In this document: piece by piece, positions 11,822-23,928 of the stretch
Numbering within the stretch: the first letter of the stretch is position 1
Layout: every line of letters starts with the position of its first letter
Assembly: GCA_964016985.1 (NCBI GenBank)
Contig: OZ024828.1
Span: 28,278,581 to 28,342,580 of the forward strand
Direction: 5' to 3'
Origin: Anodontia alba
Lineage: Eukaryota > Mollusca > Bivalvia > Lucinida > Lucinidae
DNA: 64,000 nucleotides
Position numbers and translations under genes: made by a program
Notes under the pieces: model-generated
What the model was told of the DNA's origin: nothing
The model's database searches: none
The model's input: only the letters and a program-made list of their open reading frames with translations

Positions 11822-12035
11822 TTAACCCTTGTCCTGTTGAATAAATTAAGATGCCACACCCACTTCTAATTTTCAGCCAATCAGATTACTTGATCCAAAT
11901 TGTTGCTATAAATTTGCATACATAATCGCAAACAGTGCAGATCCAGATCAGTTGGCTTCTTCAGAAGCCAATTGATCTGGATCTACACTGTTTGCAAAGG
12001 CAGGGTATATCTGGGTTCAGCAGGACAAAGGTTAA
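11822..12035. mobile_element. TTAA-flanked palindromic MITE, copy M2
   Basis: TTAA at both ends, with inverted ends 'cccttgtcctgttgaa' / 'ttcagcaggacaaagg'. The central hairpin 'agatccagatcagttggctt...aagccaattgatctggatct' is well conserved, so this is one of the better-preserved copies. Confidence 0.85.
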
Positions 12036-12111
12036 AGACACAATCTGGATTGCATAACACCCTAATGACCATAAGCAGATCAAGATAAGAAATCCTTGAA
12101 GACTTTGCATT

Positions 12112-12388
12112 ACGAAAACACACCTATTCAAATATATTGAAAATTTTATCTCCAAAAATCTGAAAAATTTCAGATAAAAATCTCCGATATTTTTCATATA
12201 TCTGCTCAAAACATAGATTGTGGGTACTCGTTAGAACCGCCTCGGCGAGGCGGTTCTAACGAGTACCCACAATCTATGTTTTGAGCAGATATATGAAAAA
12301 ATAATGTATACCCCTGTAAACCCCAGTTTTACTATATAAAAGTGGGGTTTAAGGGGGTCAAAATTATATAGGCATGTTTACGTGATGA
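12112..12388. mobile_element. Foldback element P3 with 101-bp perfect palindrome
   Basis: Bases 12195-12295 form a perfect inverted repeat with 50-bp arms and a single central base (12245). The flanks 'cacctattcaaatata' (left) and 'gtatacccctgtaaacccca...ggggtcaaaattatatagg' (right) match the copy at 30336-30608, which defines an element of about 275 bp. Such an uninterrupted palindrome would extrude a cruciform and is hard to clone and sequence, so its survival suggests recent homogenisation or insertion. Confidence 0.8.
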
Positions 12389-12759
12389 CCACACTTACAG
12401 GTAGGGGCCTGATAAGGGGAAATTATTTATATCAGCAAATTTTATGATTAAGACAGAGAAACAGATAAGGTGGGTAATTTGGTGATATTTGATTTTTTTA
12501 TTCAATAAAATATTGCTTGTATAAATATTGGTTGTTTTATGGAGAAATACAGATACTCATGCCTTAATATGCCAGTTTATCATCAAATGCCCTCTTTATC
12601 TGGTTCTTATCTGCATAAATTTCCAGTAGCACTACTTTAGTAGCTTCATCAAACTAAAAGATAATCACTGAAAAGTGTGTAATATATCCATCGTTCAGAA
12701 ATAGCATACATGACATTGGCGATGAATTTCACTATCTGTTTGTATGTAATTATTTTCAG

Positions 12760-12912
12760 GCGGAAAGAAAACAATTTTTGAAATCATATTACTACAAAAG
12801 ACCAAATGTCATCAAATTCAAAGATTTACTCTGTACTGACAATGCTAAAGACCTTACTCAATTATCTAAATTTGTCAACATCATTCTTCAAAAGTTTACA
12901 AATGCAAATTGA
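12760..12912 (+). CDS. Probable terminal coding exon, plus strand (50 codons plus stop)
   Basis: A pyrimidine-rich stretch and acceptor ('taattattttcag') at 12747-12759 is followed directly by 50 open codons (AERKQFLKSYYYKRPNVIKF...NIILQKFTNAN) and TGA at 12910-12912. The exon is 153 bases long and starts in phase 0. The amino-acid mix (KRPNVIKFKDLL, CTDNAKDLTQLSKF) looks like globular protein and is unlike the repeat translations nearby. I do not recognise the family. No convincing upstream exon was found, so it may belong to a gene with long repeat-filled introns or be a domesticated or dead transposon gene. Confidence 0.4.
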   Translation, partial: AERKQFLKSYYYKRPNVIKFKDLLCTDNAKDLTQLSKFVNIILQKFTNAN

Positions 12913-13124
12913 GTTTTGTAATCCCAATGTTAGAAATTTACTTTAGAAACGTGTAACAAAGTACGGGATCTGGTCTACTCTGATAGGCGAATTAAGGTTG
13001 AAGAAACAGCGAATGCATTACACATTTCACTATTGTTGGCATTTTCATATTAATTAGCAGAGAAAGTTTCTTGCTCAGCTCAGCTGAGCATGAAAAAAGT
13101 TTTATAACCTCGAGGCCAGATCAT

Positions 13125-13322
13125 AGCTCCAGACAAGGCACTTTTTTCAACCAAATAGTATTTGTATTTTTCTTATATATCCATGAATGCATAAGTAGTC
13201 AGAACTCATTAAAAGCGCCTTGCTGAGGTGTTTCTGATGAGTACCCACAATATACATTTTTTTAAAGGAGAAATAAGAAAAATATTGAGGATATCCCCTC
13301 TTATCTCAAGTTATGGGTCATC
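13125..13322. mobile_element. Foldback element copy P4
   Basis: Left end 'catagctccagacaaggcac', right end 'cccctcttatctcaagttatgg'; diverged arms carry 'aactcattaaaagcgcctt' and 'tgatgagtacccacaatat'. It shows the full terminal layout of the family. Confidence 0.7.
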
Positions 13323-13549
13323 ATGTCATAAAGCTAAGAAAATGTAAGCCAGCTAACACTCAGAACACAATGGGCAAATTCAGATAGAGACAAAATGATG
13401 ATTACTTTTCCTATTTTCCCCAGAAATAAGGAGAAAATTTGCATTTCTGGGAAAAATTTGTAAAAAATTTCAAAATGAAATTTTTTCCCATCATGTTAAG
13501 TATTAAGATGACTTCGTGTAATAGTTATTCAGAAATGGGCTTGAATGCT

Positions 13550-13810
13550 AAAGTTGATGCAACCCTACTGAAAATCATCACTGAAATTTCAGAGGAATTT
13601 ATCTGAAATTTCAAGGAAATAATTCTCCGAAATGTCACTGATATTCAGTGAAAGACTTGGTCTATTTCATTGAAAGTTCAGTGATATATCAAAGATATTT
13701 CATTGAAATTTCATTGATATTTCAGTGATATTTCAGTGAAATATTTCTCCAGAATTTCAGCGAAATTTCACTGAAATATCAGTGAAATTTTACTCAAATA
13801 TCAATGAAAA
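13550..13810. repeat. GAAATTTCA / TTCACTGAA palindromic short-repeat array (part 1)
   Basis: The 8-10-base words 'tgaaatttca', 'cactgaaat' and 'atttcagtga' recur dozens of times. Because each word is self-complementary, the array folds on either strand. No coding potential. Confidence 0.8.
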
Positions 13811-14099
13811 AATTTATAATGCAAACACAAATGGGTGGGGTAGTAAGCATGACCTGTAATTTTACTTTTTCTTCCACTTTAGTATCTTAAAGATTTTAAC
13901 AGCTTCTTAGGCTAATCTAATGGTGCAAAATTATTCAAGTAAACTTGAAAAAACTTATTACATCTAACACAAACAAGCAATTCTGGATATTTAAAGATTC
14001 TTTACCAGTGACAAGTTTTGGCTCCAAATTGTTTTGCTGCCATGTTTATAAAGGGAGATCACCCTTATCATACTAGGGGAGATCATTAATAAGTTGTTC

Positions 14100-14280
14100 A
14101 CCAACATTTCTGTGAAATTTCTATGTTCACTGAAATTTCAGTGGAATTTCAGTGAAATCTTTGTTATAGATTAAGGGTCACTGGAATTTCACTGAAATTT
14201 CAGTGAAATTTAGAGCTTCAGTGGAAAACACTGAAATTTCACTGAAATTTCACCGAAATTTCAAAGGCTTTTTCAGTAGG
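14100..14280. repeat. GAAATTTCA palindromic array (part 2)
   Basis: The same words as at 13550-13810 resume ('cactgaaatttcagtgga', 'actggaatttcactgaaatt'). About 290 bases of ordinary AT-rich sequence separate the two halves, which probably represents an insertion or a decayed middle. Confidence 0.8.
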
Positions 14281-14702
14281 GAAATGTTGATGGTCAGACA
14301 AATGGATAGATGGAAAACAAGATGCCTAAATAAGCTGTAGATGGTCAACAAGTGACAAAAGATATCATCAGTTTATCATCTGTTGAATTTTCCAATAAAG
14401 TGTCAATATTCAAACTATTCTGAAACTTAGTACCATATTTGTATTTAAGGGAGATGAATATACTTGGTAGATTTTCCACTGTTCTTTACAATGTAACTTT
14501 TAATTTTGCTTTCCTGTACACCAAGCCCCTCTTGCAAAGGGGTTTACTTTAAAAGGAAAAAATTTTAGTCCAAAGGTAGCAAATTCTTTCCTTTTGAAGT
14601 AGAATGGGAGCCAATTCTTTCCTTTTAGAGTAGAACCTTTTTTTGAAGGGCTGCAAAAACAGTTATGACAAGCAGCCTCCCCTGGAAGTATTTCAGTTCC
14701 CC

Positions 14703-14899
14703 TTAAACTTTATCCTGCTCAATAAATTCAGATGCCACACCCACTTCTAATTTTCAGCTAATCAGATTACTTGATCTAGGTTTGTTGATACTTCACATAC
14801 TTACTGACAAACAGTGCAGATCCAGATCAGTTGGCCAACATCTGATCTACACTGTTTGCAAAGTCAGGATACATCCCTGTTCAGCAGGACCAGGGTTAA
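14703..14899. mobile_element. TTAA-flanked palindromic MITE, copy M3
   Basis: TTAA at 14703-14706 and 14896-14899; ends 'ctttatcctgctc' / 'ttcagcaggaccaggg'. The central hairpin is partly deleted ('ccagatcagttggccaacatctgatc'). Confidence 0.8.
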
Positions 14900-14904
14900 G
14901 TGTC

Positions 14905-15300
14905 CTGACAGTACTCTATGAGTACAACAGGAATAAACAAGAATAAGGTCACAAAGGCCCATATGTCATGGTTCACTAAATTCGGATAGGCTAATTTTGC
15001 ACTGTTAAGATTTTAGTTAGATTTCAGGGTTCCTATTATTGTAACAACTTGAAATTTGGTGTGAGGATTTATGTCTGTGAGTACAACAGGAATATACAAA
15101 AATCAGGTCACAACAATCAATATGTCACGGCCCACTGACTTCAGACTTAGGCTAATTTTGCTAAGTTAAAATTTTGTAAGAGGTAGACTTCAGGGTTCCT
15201 ATTATTGTAGCAACTTGAAATATGGTATGTGGACTTATGTTTTATGGAGGTACCCAAGGTGGGGGCATCTGTGTACTGTGGACACATTTCTAGTTTTATT
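14905..15300. repeat. Two-unit tandem repeat of about 165 bp
   Basis: The block 'gagtacaacaggaata...aggtcacaa' ... 'ggctaattttgc' ... 'cagggttcctattattgta' occurs at about 14918 and again at about 15079. Nothing coding is visible. Confidence 0.6.
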
Positions 15301-15391
15301 CTGCTTTTTCCAAGAAAATTGAGTTTCATGACAGTTTGTATTGAATATCAAGCTTTTTTTTTTCTTCTGAAAAATAGAAAAAAATATTTAA

Positions 15392-18300
15392 CAAGAGGAC
15401 CATGATGGTCCTATATCGCTCACCTGAGCAAACAGATTTGCATACTTATATTAGTGTTGAAGTTTCAGCCAAGTTCACTGCTCTAAATTTTATAGCCCTG
15501 CACCCCCCACCCCCCACAAACCCCCCCACAGCAGTCATGTTCTTTTTCTTTTTAACGCATCATGACAACTAAATCTTGAAAGAGGGTCACCAAAGGAACA
15601 TTTCTACCAAGTTATATTGAAATTGGTCCAGTGGTTTCTGACAAAAAGATTTTTAAAGTGTTTTATATTGCTATAAAGCCCTACCCACTAACAGCCATTT
15701 TTTTCTTTTTGACGAATCATGACCCCTTGAAAAAACTTGGTTGAGGGTCACCAAAGGAACAATCTGTTTACCAAGTTAAACCAAGTTAAACTGAAATCGG
15801 TTCAGTGGTTTCTGACAAGAAGATCTTCAAAGTTTTCTATCTAGATATATAGGGAAAATAAGCCCCACTCCCTAACAGCCATGTTTTTTTGACAAATCAG
15901 GATTGCTTGAACATTCTGTGTAGAGGGTCACCAAAGCAACATTGAAATCGGTCAGGGGTATTTGACAAGAAGAATTTCAAAGTTTTCTATACAGATATAT
16001 ACGGAAAATAAGCCCCGCCCCCTCTGGGGGCCATGTTTTTTGACGTATCATGAAAGCTTGAACAATCTTGGTAGAAGGTCACCATTCCTGTCAAGTTACA
16101 TTGAATTCAGTGTAACGGTTTCTTACAAAAAGATTTTTAAAGTTTTTTATATAGATATATAGGGAAAATAAGCCCCGCCCACATAGCGGCCATGTTTTTT
16201 GACGAATCATGACAGCTTGAACAACCTTGGTAGAGGGTCACCAAAGAAACATTCCTGCTAGGTTATATTGAAATCGGTCTAGTGGTTTCTGACAAGAAGA
16301 TTATTAAAGTTTTCTATATAGATATATAGGGAAAATAAGCCACACCCGCTAGCGGCCATGTTTTTTGACAAATCATGATTACTTGCAATCTTGGTAAAGG
16401 GTCACCAAGGAAGGGTCACCAAGGTAACATGTCTGCCAAGTTATATTGAAATCAGTCCAGTGGTTTCTGACAAGAAGATTTTTTCAAGTTTTCTATATAG
16501 ATATACAGGGAAAATAAGCCCCACCCCCTAGCAGCCATATCTTTTGACAAATCATGACGACCTGAACAATCTTGGTAAAGGGTCACCAAGGAAATATTTC
16601 TGCCAAGTTATACTGAAATCGGTCCAGTGGTTTCTGACAAGAAGATTTTTTTTCAAGTTTTCTATATAGGTATATAGGGAAAATAAGCCCCACCCCCTTG
16701 CAGCCATATTTTTTGATGAATCATGATGGCTTGAACAACCTTGGAAGAGGGTGACCAAAGACACATTCCGTCCAAGTTATATTGAAATCGGTCCACTGGT
16801 TTCTGACAAGAAGATTTTTAAAGTTTTCTATATAGATACATATATAGGGAAAATAAGCCCTGCCCCCTGGCGGCCATGGTTTTTAATGAATCCAAACGGC
16901 TTGAACAATCTTGGTAGAGGGTCACCAAAAGAACATTTCTGCAAAATTATATGGGAATCGGTCCAGTGGTTTGGGACAAGATGATTTTTACATTTTTCTA
17001 TATAAAGGGAAATAAGCCTCGCCCCCTGGCGGCCATGTTTTTTGACGAATCCAAATGGCTCGAACAATCTTGGTAGAGGATCACTAAAGGAACATTTCTA
17101 CAAAATTATATGGAAATCAGTCCAATGGTTTCTGACAATAAGATTTTTAAAGTTTTCTATATAGATATATAGGGAAAATAAGCCCCTTTCCCTGGCAGCC
17201 ATGTTTTTTGATGAATCCAAATGGCTTGAACAATCTTGGTAGAGGATCACCAAAGGAACATTTTTGCAAAATTATATTGAAGTCTGTCCAGTGGTTTCCG
17301 ACAAGAAGATTTTTAAAGTTTTCTATATAGATACATAAGGAAAATAAGCCCTGCCCCCTGGTGGCCATGTTTTTTGACAAATCCAAATGGCTTGAACAAT
17401 CTTGGTAGAGGATCACCAAAGGAACATTTCTGCAAAATTATATGGAAATCAGTCCAGTGGTTTCGGACAAGAACATTTTTACATTTTTCAATATAGATAT
17501 ATAGGGAAAATAAGCCCTGCCCCCTGGCGGCCATGTTTTTTGACTAATCGAAATGGCTCGAACAATCTTGGTAGAGGATCACTAAAGGAACATTTCTGCA
17601 AAATTATATGGAAATCGGTCCAGTGGTTTCTGACAAGAAGATTTTTAAAGTTTTCTATATAGATATATAGGGAAATTAAGCCCCGCCCCATGGCAGCCAT
17701 GTTTTTTGACGAATCCAAATGGCTTGAACAATCTTGGTAGAGGATCACTAAAGGAACATTTTTGCAAAATTATATTGAAATCAGTCCAGTGGTGTTAGGA
17801 CAAGAAGATTTTTAAAGTTTTCTATATAGATATATAGCGAAATTAAGCCCTGCCCCCTGGCGGCCATGTTTTTTGACGAATCCAAATGGCCTGAACAATC
17901 TTGGTAGAGGATCACCAAAGGAACATTTCTGCAAAATTATATGGAAATCAGTCCAGCGGTTTCTGACAAGAAGATTTTTAAAGTTTTCTATATAGATATA
18001 TATAGGAAAAAATAAGCCCCGCCCCCTAGTGGCCATGTTTTTTGACGAATCCAAATGGCTTGAACAATCTTGATAGAGGATCACCAAAGGAACATTTCTG
18101 CAAAATTACATTGAAATCAGTCCAGTGGTTTCTGACAAGAAGATTTTTAAAGTTTTCTATATAGATACTTAGGGAAAATAAGCCCCGCCTCCTGGTGGCC
18201 ATGTTTTTTGACGAATCCGAATGGCTTAAACAATCTTGGTAGAGGATCACCAAAGGAACATTTCTGCAAAATTATATTGAAATCGGTCCAGTGGTTTCTG

Positions 18301-18567
18301 ACAAGAAGATTTTTTAAGTTTTTAGTTAAAAAAATCTATTTTTAGCTCCTGCGACCTAGATATGCAATGGACCAGAACCATTTGAACAACTTGAAAGAGG
18401 ACCAACCAAGGATCATTCCTGAGAAGTTTGTCCAAAATCCAACCAGTGGTTTAGGAGGAGATGTTGTTTAAAGATTGTGGACGGACGGATGGACATACGG
18501 ACGATGACGACGACGGACGGTGAGTGATCACAAAAGCTCACCTTGAGCTTTCAGCTCAGGTGAGCTA
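15392..18567 (+). mobile_element. Pearl-like (HINE-type) element E1 with ~16 x 166-bp array
   Basis: The 5' end is 'caagaggaccatgatggtcc', containing a 15-base palindrome, then 'tcgctcacctgagc'. The middle is an array of about sixteen 166-bp monomers (ccatgttttttgacgaat, cttgaacaatcttggtaga, ggtccagtggtttctgacaa). Then come a single-copy tail ('tgacctagatatgcaatgg'), a GACGG microsatellite (18478-18522), and a 3' hairpin 'gctcaccttgagctttcagctcaggtgagc' followed by TAAAA. The 5' 'gctcacctgagc' is the reverse complement of the 3' end. This is the layout known for bivalve pearl elements, which are regarded as non-autonomous Helitron/Helentron relatives. No protein is encoded; the 70-90-residue minus frames are translated monomers. 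Confidence 0.85.
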
Positions 18568-18589
18568 AAAATACAGCCTGCTGACATTT

Positions 18590-18765
18590 TCACCCAGCTC
18601 ATCCCATTTTATACTGAGGACTCCCCCATACTATATAATGGAAGAGTCCAATTTCAATTTTAGGTATGTCAGGCTATGAAATGTGGATATTCATAGAGAA
18701 AAAATGACTAAACCTGATCAGACTGCAGCATCTGATCTGGGTCTACACTGTTTGCCAATTACCAT
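18590..18765 (-). repeat. Dispersed repeat, inverted copy
   Basis: Reverse-complement match to 1995-2200 and 9908-10095: 'ataatggaagagtccaattt', 'gtatgtcaggctatgaa', 'tgatctgggtctacactgtt'. Confidence 0.6.
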
Positions 18766-18966
18766 TGTACTGGTATATAGACCAGAATGGGTTATTCAGG
18801 GTTTCAAATGTTTGTTTAACCCTGGACAAATTCATGATATTTGTATCTTATTTCACATGCAGAATTAGTGTCAGATTCATGGTTTCTGATTTTCTTTCTT
18901 TTTTCTTGGTCTCACCCTATTTGAACAAACAGGATCTTATGCCAACCATACAGACTCTACCTAAAC

Positions 18967-19410
18967 TAGAAATGTGTTTGTAAAACACTATGCCCCAACT
19001 GAATGCTTGTCTATACAAAATGCCAAAATTGGAAAGAGGCATAACACTGACAAAATGTTGCAAAAGCGCTAAAATGCTTGTCTGAAAAGGGGCATTAGTT
19101 GGACAAATATTAATAAAATATCACCAGAAGTTAATTTGGTAATCTACACAATGACTCCTGACTGCCTGAAATTTTCATGAACCTAGCTCTAGAGATTATG
19201 GAGATATTTTGCTTACAAGATTTTCCTATGCTAATACACCCAGTCTGAAAAGGGCTCATAATTTGATCAAATATTTATAAAAATTCACCACAATTTCATC
19301 AGGTCATATACACATTGATTTCAAACTGCTTGCTAAATTTCATGAGCCTAAATGTGGTACCTAAGATATTTAGCTTACAAGATTTGTATGGACAGACAAA
19401 CAGACAAGTT
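18967..19410 (+). mobile_element. Truncated 325-bp-type repeat element, 5' part
   Basis: Starts with 'aaatgtgtttgtaaaacact' and 'atgcccc', like the larger element beginning at 19553. It contains 'catgagcctaaatgtggtac' and 'gatattt.gcttacaagatt' units and ends in a 'ggacagacaaacagacaag' microsatellite remnant, where a SINE fragment follows. Confidence 0.55.
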
Positions 19411-19550
19411 TTTGAGCTGGAGTTTTATGGCCCAGTCAACACTATGAAGGTCATGTCGAAGAACTCAGTTTACCTAACCACACTTTTACTGGGCAGCTTA
19501 GTCCTCTAAGCGTTTAACCAGTACTTGTGTACATCCTTTCACCAGAAAAC
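19411..19550 (-). mobile_element. SINE fragment S2 (3' half)
   Basis: 'ttatggcccagtcaaca', 'gtttacctaaccacact' and 'gcttagtcctctaagcg' match the SINE body on the minus strand. The tRNA-like head is absent. It separates two elements with the same 5' end. Confidence 0.8.
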
Positions 19551-20321
19551 TAGAGCTGGTGTTTGTAAAACACTATGCCCCCAACTGCCTGACTCTAACA
19601 CTGCTTGCCTCCAACACTGCTTGCCAATGACGGTAACAACAGTACAAATATACAAGATTTCAATGTTATTTTATTAAAAGGGAAATAACTCAAAAATGGG
19701 AGATAATTTGGATAGGAAAAAAAATATGGGTCACCTATTTTTTCATGTGGAATCCATATATGAAATTTCAAACTAGCATGCACAGTTCAAAACTTATGCT
19801 ATGCATCAAAAAGTGTGGGATGTAAAAATGCCCAAAATGAAAAAGGGCCATAACTCAAGAAGTACTTTTTAGAATTTATTTAAAAGTTAATCAGGTCATC
19901 TACTCATTACTACCTATCTATTCCTTAAATTTCAAGGCTCTAGCTTCAATAGATTTCTTAGATATTTTGCTGACAAGATTCCATCCATATTTCTTCAAAG
20001 GGCCGTAACTCAGGGAAAGGGGCATAATCCTGATGGGAATAAAAATATGTGTCAGCTATTTTTTCATGAGAAATCCATACATGAAATTTCAAAACCCTAG
20101 CATGCACAGTTCAAAATTTATGCTATGCATCAAAAAGTGTGTAATGTATTAATACCCAAAGTTATAAAGGGCCATAACTCAAGAAGTACTTTTCAGAATT
20201 TATTCAAAAGTTAATCAGGTCATCTACTCATTGCTACTGTCAGCTATTTTCTCAAGAGAAATTTAAATATGAAATTTCAAAACCCTAGCAGGCACAGTTC
20301 AAAACTTATGCTATGCATCAA

Positions 20322-21974
20322 CAAGAGGCCCACGGGCCAGGGCTTGCTCACCTGAGTGACATAACCACTGCAGATATGCAGATCAATGCGAACTTTGGGG
20401 GGAAACTGGCTAAGTGGTTTCTGACGAATCATGGTTTTATACATGTAAACAGCACAGTGGCAGGGAAATACAATAAATATAAACAAGATGACGGCCATCT
20501 TAGACTTCCAATCAGAACAATTTTAACTACTGCTGATCTATAAGTCACTTTGATACTTTCAATATAAATGTATATGGCCCATACAAATGCATGGGGAAGC
20601 AAATCTGACCTTGGAGGTAAAATGGTCCAATGTCAACATAGAACCATCATTTTAGCAATTTTGGTAGATCTCCTGTCCCCCATAATTTGTGCAAAGATTA
20701 GGGCCCAGGGCTTATTTGGTTCTGGAGAAGAAGATTTTTAAAGGTTTTTACCATATATGGGCATGACAGCCATTTTGATCAATGGACCATGCCCATTTTA
20801 GCAATCTTTCATTCTCCTGCCCAAGGAGGCTCCGCATGAAATTTGAGCAACACTGGCCCAGAGGCTTCAGAGGAAAAATCATTTGAAATTATTAACAGTT
20901 TTTCCATACAAATGCATACAGGAGCAAACTTGACCTTGCCGTAAAAAGGTCAAATGTCAATGTAAGACAATTATTTTAGCAACTTCCTGAAGATATATGC
21001 AAAGATTCAGCCACAAGGCATCCTCGGTTTTGGAGAATAAGATTTTTAAATGTTGCTTCCCTTACAAATGCATAGGGAAGCAAACTTGACCTTGACGTAA
21101 AAAGGTCAAATGTCAATGCAAGACCATTATTTTAGCAACTTTGGTAGACCCTCTGTCCCAGATAATTTAAGCAAAGATTCAGCCCCAAGGCATCCTAGGT
21201 TCTGGAGAAGAATATTTTTAAAGGTTTTTACCATATATGGGCATGGCGGCCATCTTGGTCAACAAAACGCAACCATTTTAGCAATCTTTCATTCCCTTAA
21301 CCTAAGAAGGCTCCATATGAAATTTGAGCAAAATTGGCCCAGAGGCTCCAGAGGAGAGGTGGTTTGAAATTCTGAACATTTTTGCCATACAAATGCATAA
21401 GGAAGCAAAATTGACCTTACTGTAAAAAGGTCAAATGTCAATGTACTACCATTATTTTAGCAATTTTGGTAGACCTCCTGTTTCCGTTGATATATGCAAA
21501 GATTCAGCAACAAGGCATCCTCGGTTTTGGAGAAGAAGATTTATAAATGTTTTTCCCATACAAATGCTTAGGGAAGCAAACTTGACCTTGACGTAAAAAG
21601 GTCAAATGTCAATATACGACCTTAATTTTAGCAATTTTGGTAGACTTCCTGCCTGATAATTTAAGCAAAGATTCAGCCCCAAGGCATTCTCGGTTCTGGA
21701 GAAGAACATTTTTAAAGGTTTTTACCATATATGGGCATGGCGGCCATCTTGGTGAATGGATCACTACCATTTTAGCAATTTTTCGTTCCCCCAGCCTAAG
21801 GAGGCTCAATATGAAATTTGTGCAAAATTGGCTGAAGGGCTTCAGAGGAGAAGTCATTTGAAAATGTTAACGGACGGATGCATGGATGGACAGACGCACT
21901 GGCGGACGGACGGACTGACGGACGAGTCGAAAAGTGATCACAATAGCTCATCCTGAGCATAGCTCAGGTGAGCT
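20322..21974 (+). mobile_element. Pearl-like element E5
   Basis: The 5' end is 'caagaggcccacgggccagg' (GGCCC/GGGCC hairpin) then 'ttgctcacctgagtgac'; the 3' end has 'gacggacggactgacggac', 'gatcacaatagctcatcctg' and 'agctcaggtgagctaaa'. The interior is a composite repeat with a period of about 480-495 bases ('catatatgggcatggcggcc' at about 20752, 21232 and 21727). Each period holds two copies of 'aaaaaggtcaaatgtcaat'. The insertion site is clear because the flanks rejoin to a normal 325-bp monomer. Confidence 0.8.
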
Positions 21975-23928
21975 AAAAAGTGTGCAATGTAAAAATGCCC
22001 AAAATGACAAGGTGCCACAACTCAAGAAGTACTTCAAAAGTTAATCAGGTCATCTACTCATTTTTACCAAACTATTCCTCAAATTTCAAGGCTCTAGCTT
22101 CAACAGTTTTTGAGATAGCTTGCTTCCCATCCATATTTTTTCAAAGGGCCATAACTCAGGAAAAGGGCATAATCCTGATAAGAAAAAAAATATGTGTCAG
22201 CTATTTTTTCATGAGGAATTTATATATGAAATTTCAAAACCCTAGCATGCACAGTTCAAAACTTATGCTATGCATCAAAAAGTGTGCAATGTATTAATGC
22301 CCAAAGTTATAAAGGGCCATAACTCATGAAGTAATTTTCAGAATTTATTCAAAAGTTAATCAGGTCATCTACTCATCAATATCAATCTATTCACCCTGGT
22401 TTCAAGGCTCTAGCTTCAATAGCCTTTGAGATATTTTGCTGACAAGATTTCATCCATATTTTTTCAAAGGGCCATAACTCAGGAAAGGGGCATTATCCTG
22501 ATAAGAAAAATTTAGGTGTCAGCTATTTTTTAATGAGGAATCCATATATGAAATTTCAAAACCCTAGCATGCACAGTTCAAGACTTAAGCTATGCATCAT
22601 AAAGTGTGCAATTTAAAAATGCCCGAAGTTATAATTTAATAAAGGGCCATAACTCATGAAGTAATTTTCAGAATTTATTCAAAAGTTAATCAGGTCATCT
22701 ACTCATCAATACCACTCTATTCACCAGGTTTCAAGGCTCTAGCTTCAATAGCCTGAGATATTTTGCTGACAAGATTTCATCTATATTTTTTCAAAGGATA
22801 ATAACTCAGGAAAGGGGCATAATCCTGATGGGAAAAAATATGTGTCAACTGTTTTTTCATGAAGAATCCATATATGAAATTTCAAAACCCTAGCATGCAC
22901 GGTTCAGAAGTTATGCTATGCATCAAACAAGAGCACCATGATGGTCCTATGTCGCTCACCTGAGCAAACAGATTTGCATATTTACTGTTGAAGTTTCAGC
23001 CAAGTTCACTGCTCTAGAAATTTGGGTTAAATTTTATAGCGCCAACCCCCCCCCCCCCCCCCCCTCCGGCACCCCCACCCATGCTTTTTTATGCGTCTTG
23101 ACGACTTGAATTGAATCTTAAAAGAGGGTCAACAAAGGAACATTTCTGCCAAGTTATATTGAAATTGGTCCAGTGGTTTAAAGTGTTTTATATAGCTATA
23201 AAGCCCTACCCCCTAACAGCCATGTTTTTTGACGAATCATAACCGCTTGAACAAACTTGGTATAGGGTCACCAAAGGAACATTCCTGCCAAGTTATATTG
23301 AAATCTGTTCAGTGGTTTCTGACAAGAAGATTTTTAAAGTTTTCTATTTAGATATATAGGGAAAATAAGCCCCACCCCATGGCAGCCATGTTTTTTGACG
23401 AATCATGATTGCTTGTATAATCTTGGTAGAGGGTCACCAAAGCAACATTCCAGCCAAGTAATATTGAAATTGGTCATGGGGTATGTGACAAGAAGAATTT
23501 TAAAGTTTTCTATGCAGATATATACAAAAAATAAGCCCCGCCCCCTGGGGGCCATGGTTTTTGACGTATCATGAAGGCTTGAACAATCTTGGTAGAAGGT
23601 CACCAAAGCAACAATCCTGCCAAGTTACATTGAACTCGGTCCAACTGTTTCTTACGAGAGGATTTTTAAAGTTTTCTATATAGATATATAGGGAAAATAA
23701 GCCCCGCCCCTAGCGGCCATGTTTTTTGACGAATCATGACGGCTTGAACAATCTTTGTAGAGGGTCACCAAAGAAACAATCCTGCCAAGTTGTATTGAAA
23801 TCAGTCCATTGGTTTCTGACAAGAAGATTTTTAAAGTTTTATGTATAGATATATAGGGAAAGTAAGCCCACCCCCAGCAGCCATGTTTTTTGACAAATCA
23901 TGATTACTTGAACAATCTTAGTAGATGG

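Noticed and set aside
16552..18253. Series of 70-90-residue minus-strand frames with near-identical products
   Set aside because: They are translations of successive 166-bp satellite monomers. The period is not a multiple of three, so the frame breaks at each unit. The same holds at 25375-26538, 38348-39718 and 46896-48332.
23046..23064. Run of 19 C as a functional quadruplex
   Set aside because: It lies in the 5' part of pearl-like element E2 where the other copies have mixed C-rich sequence; likely simple slippage.
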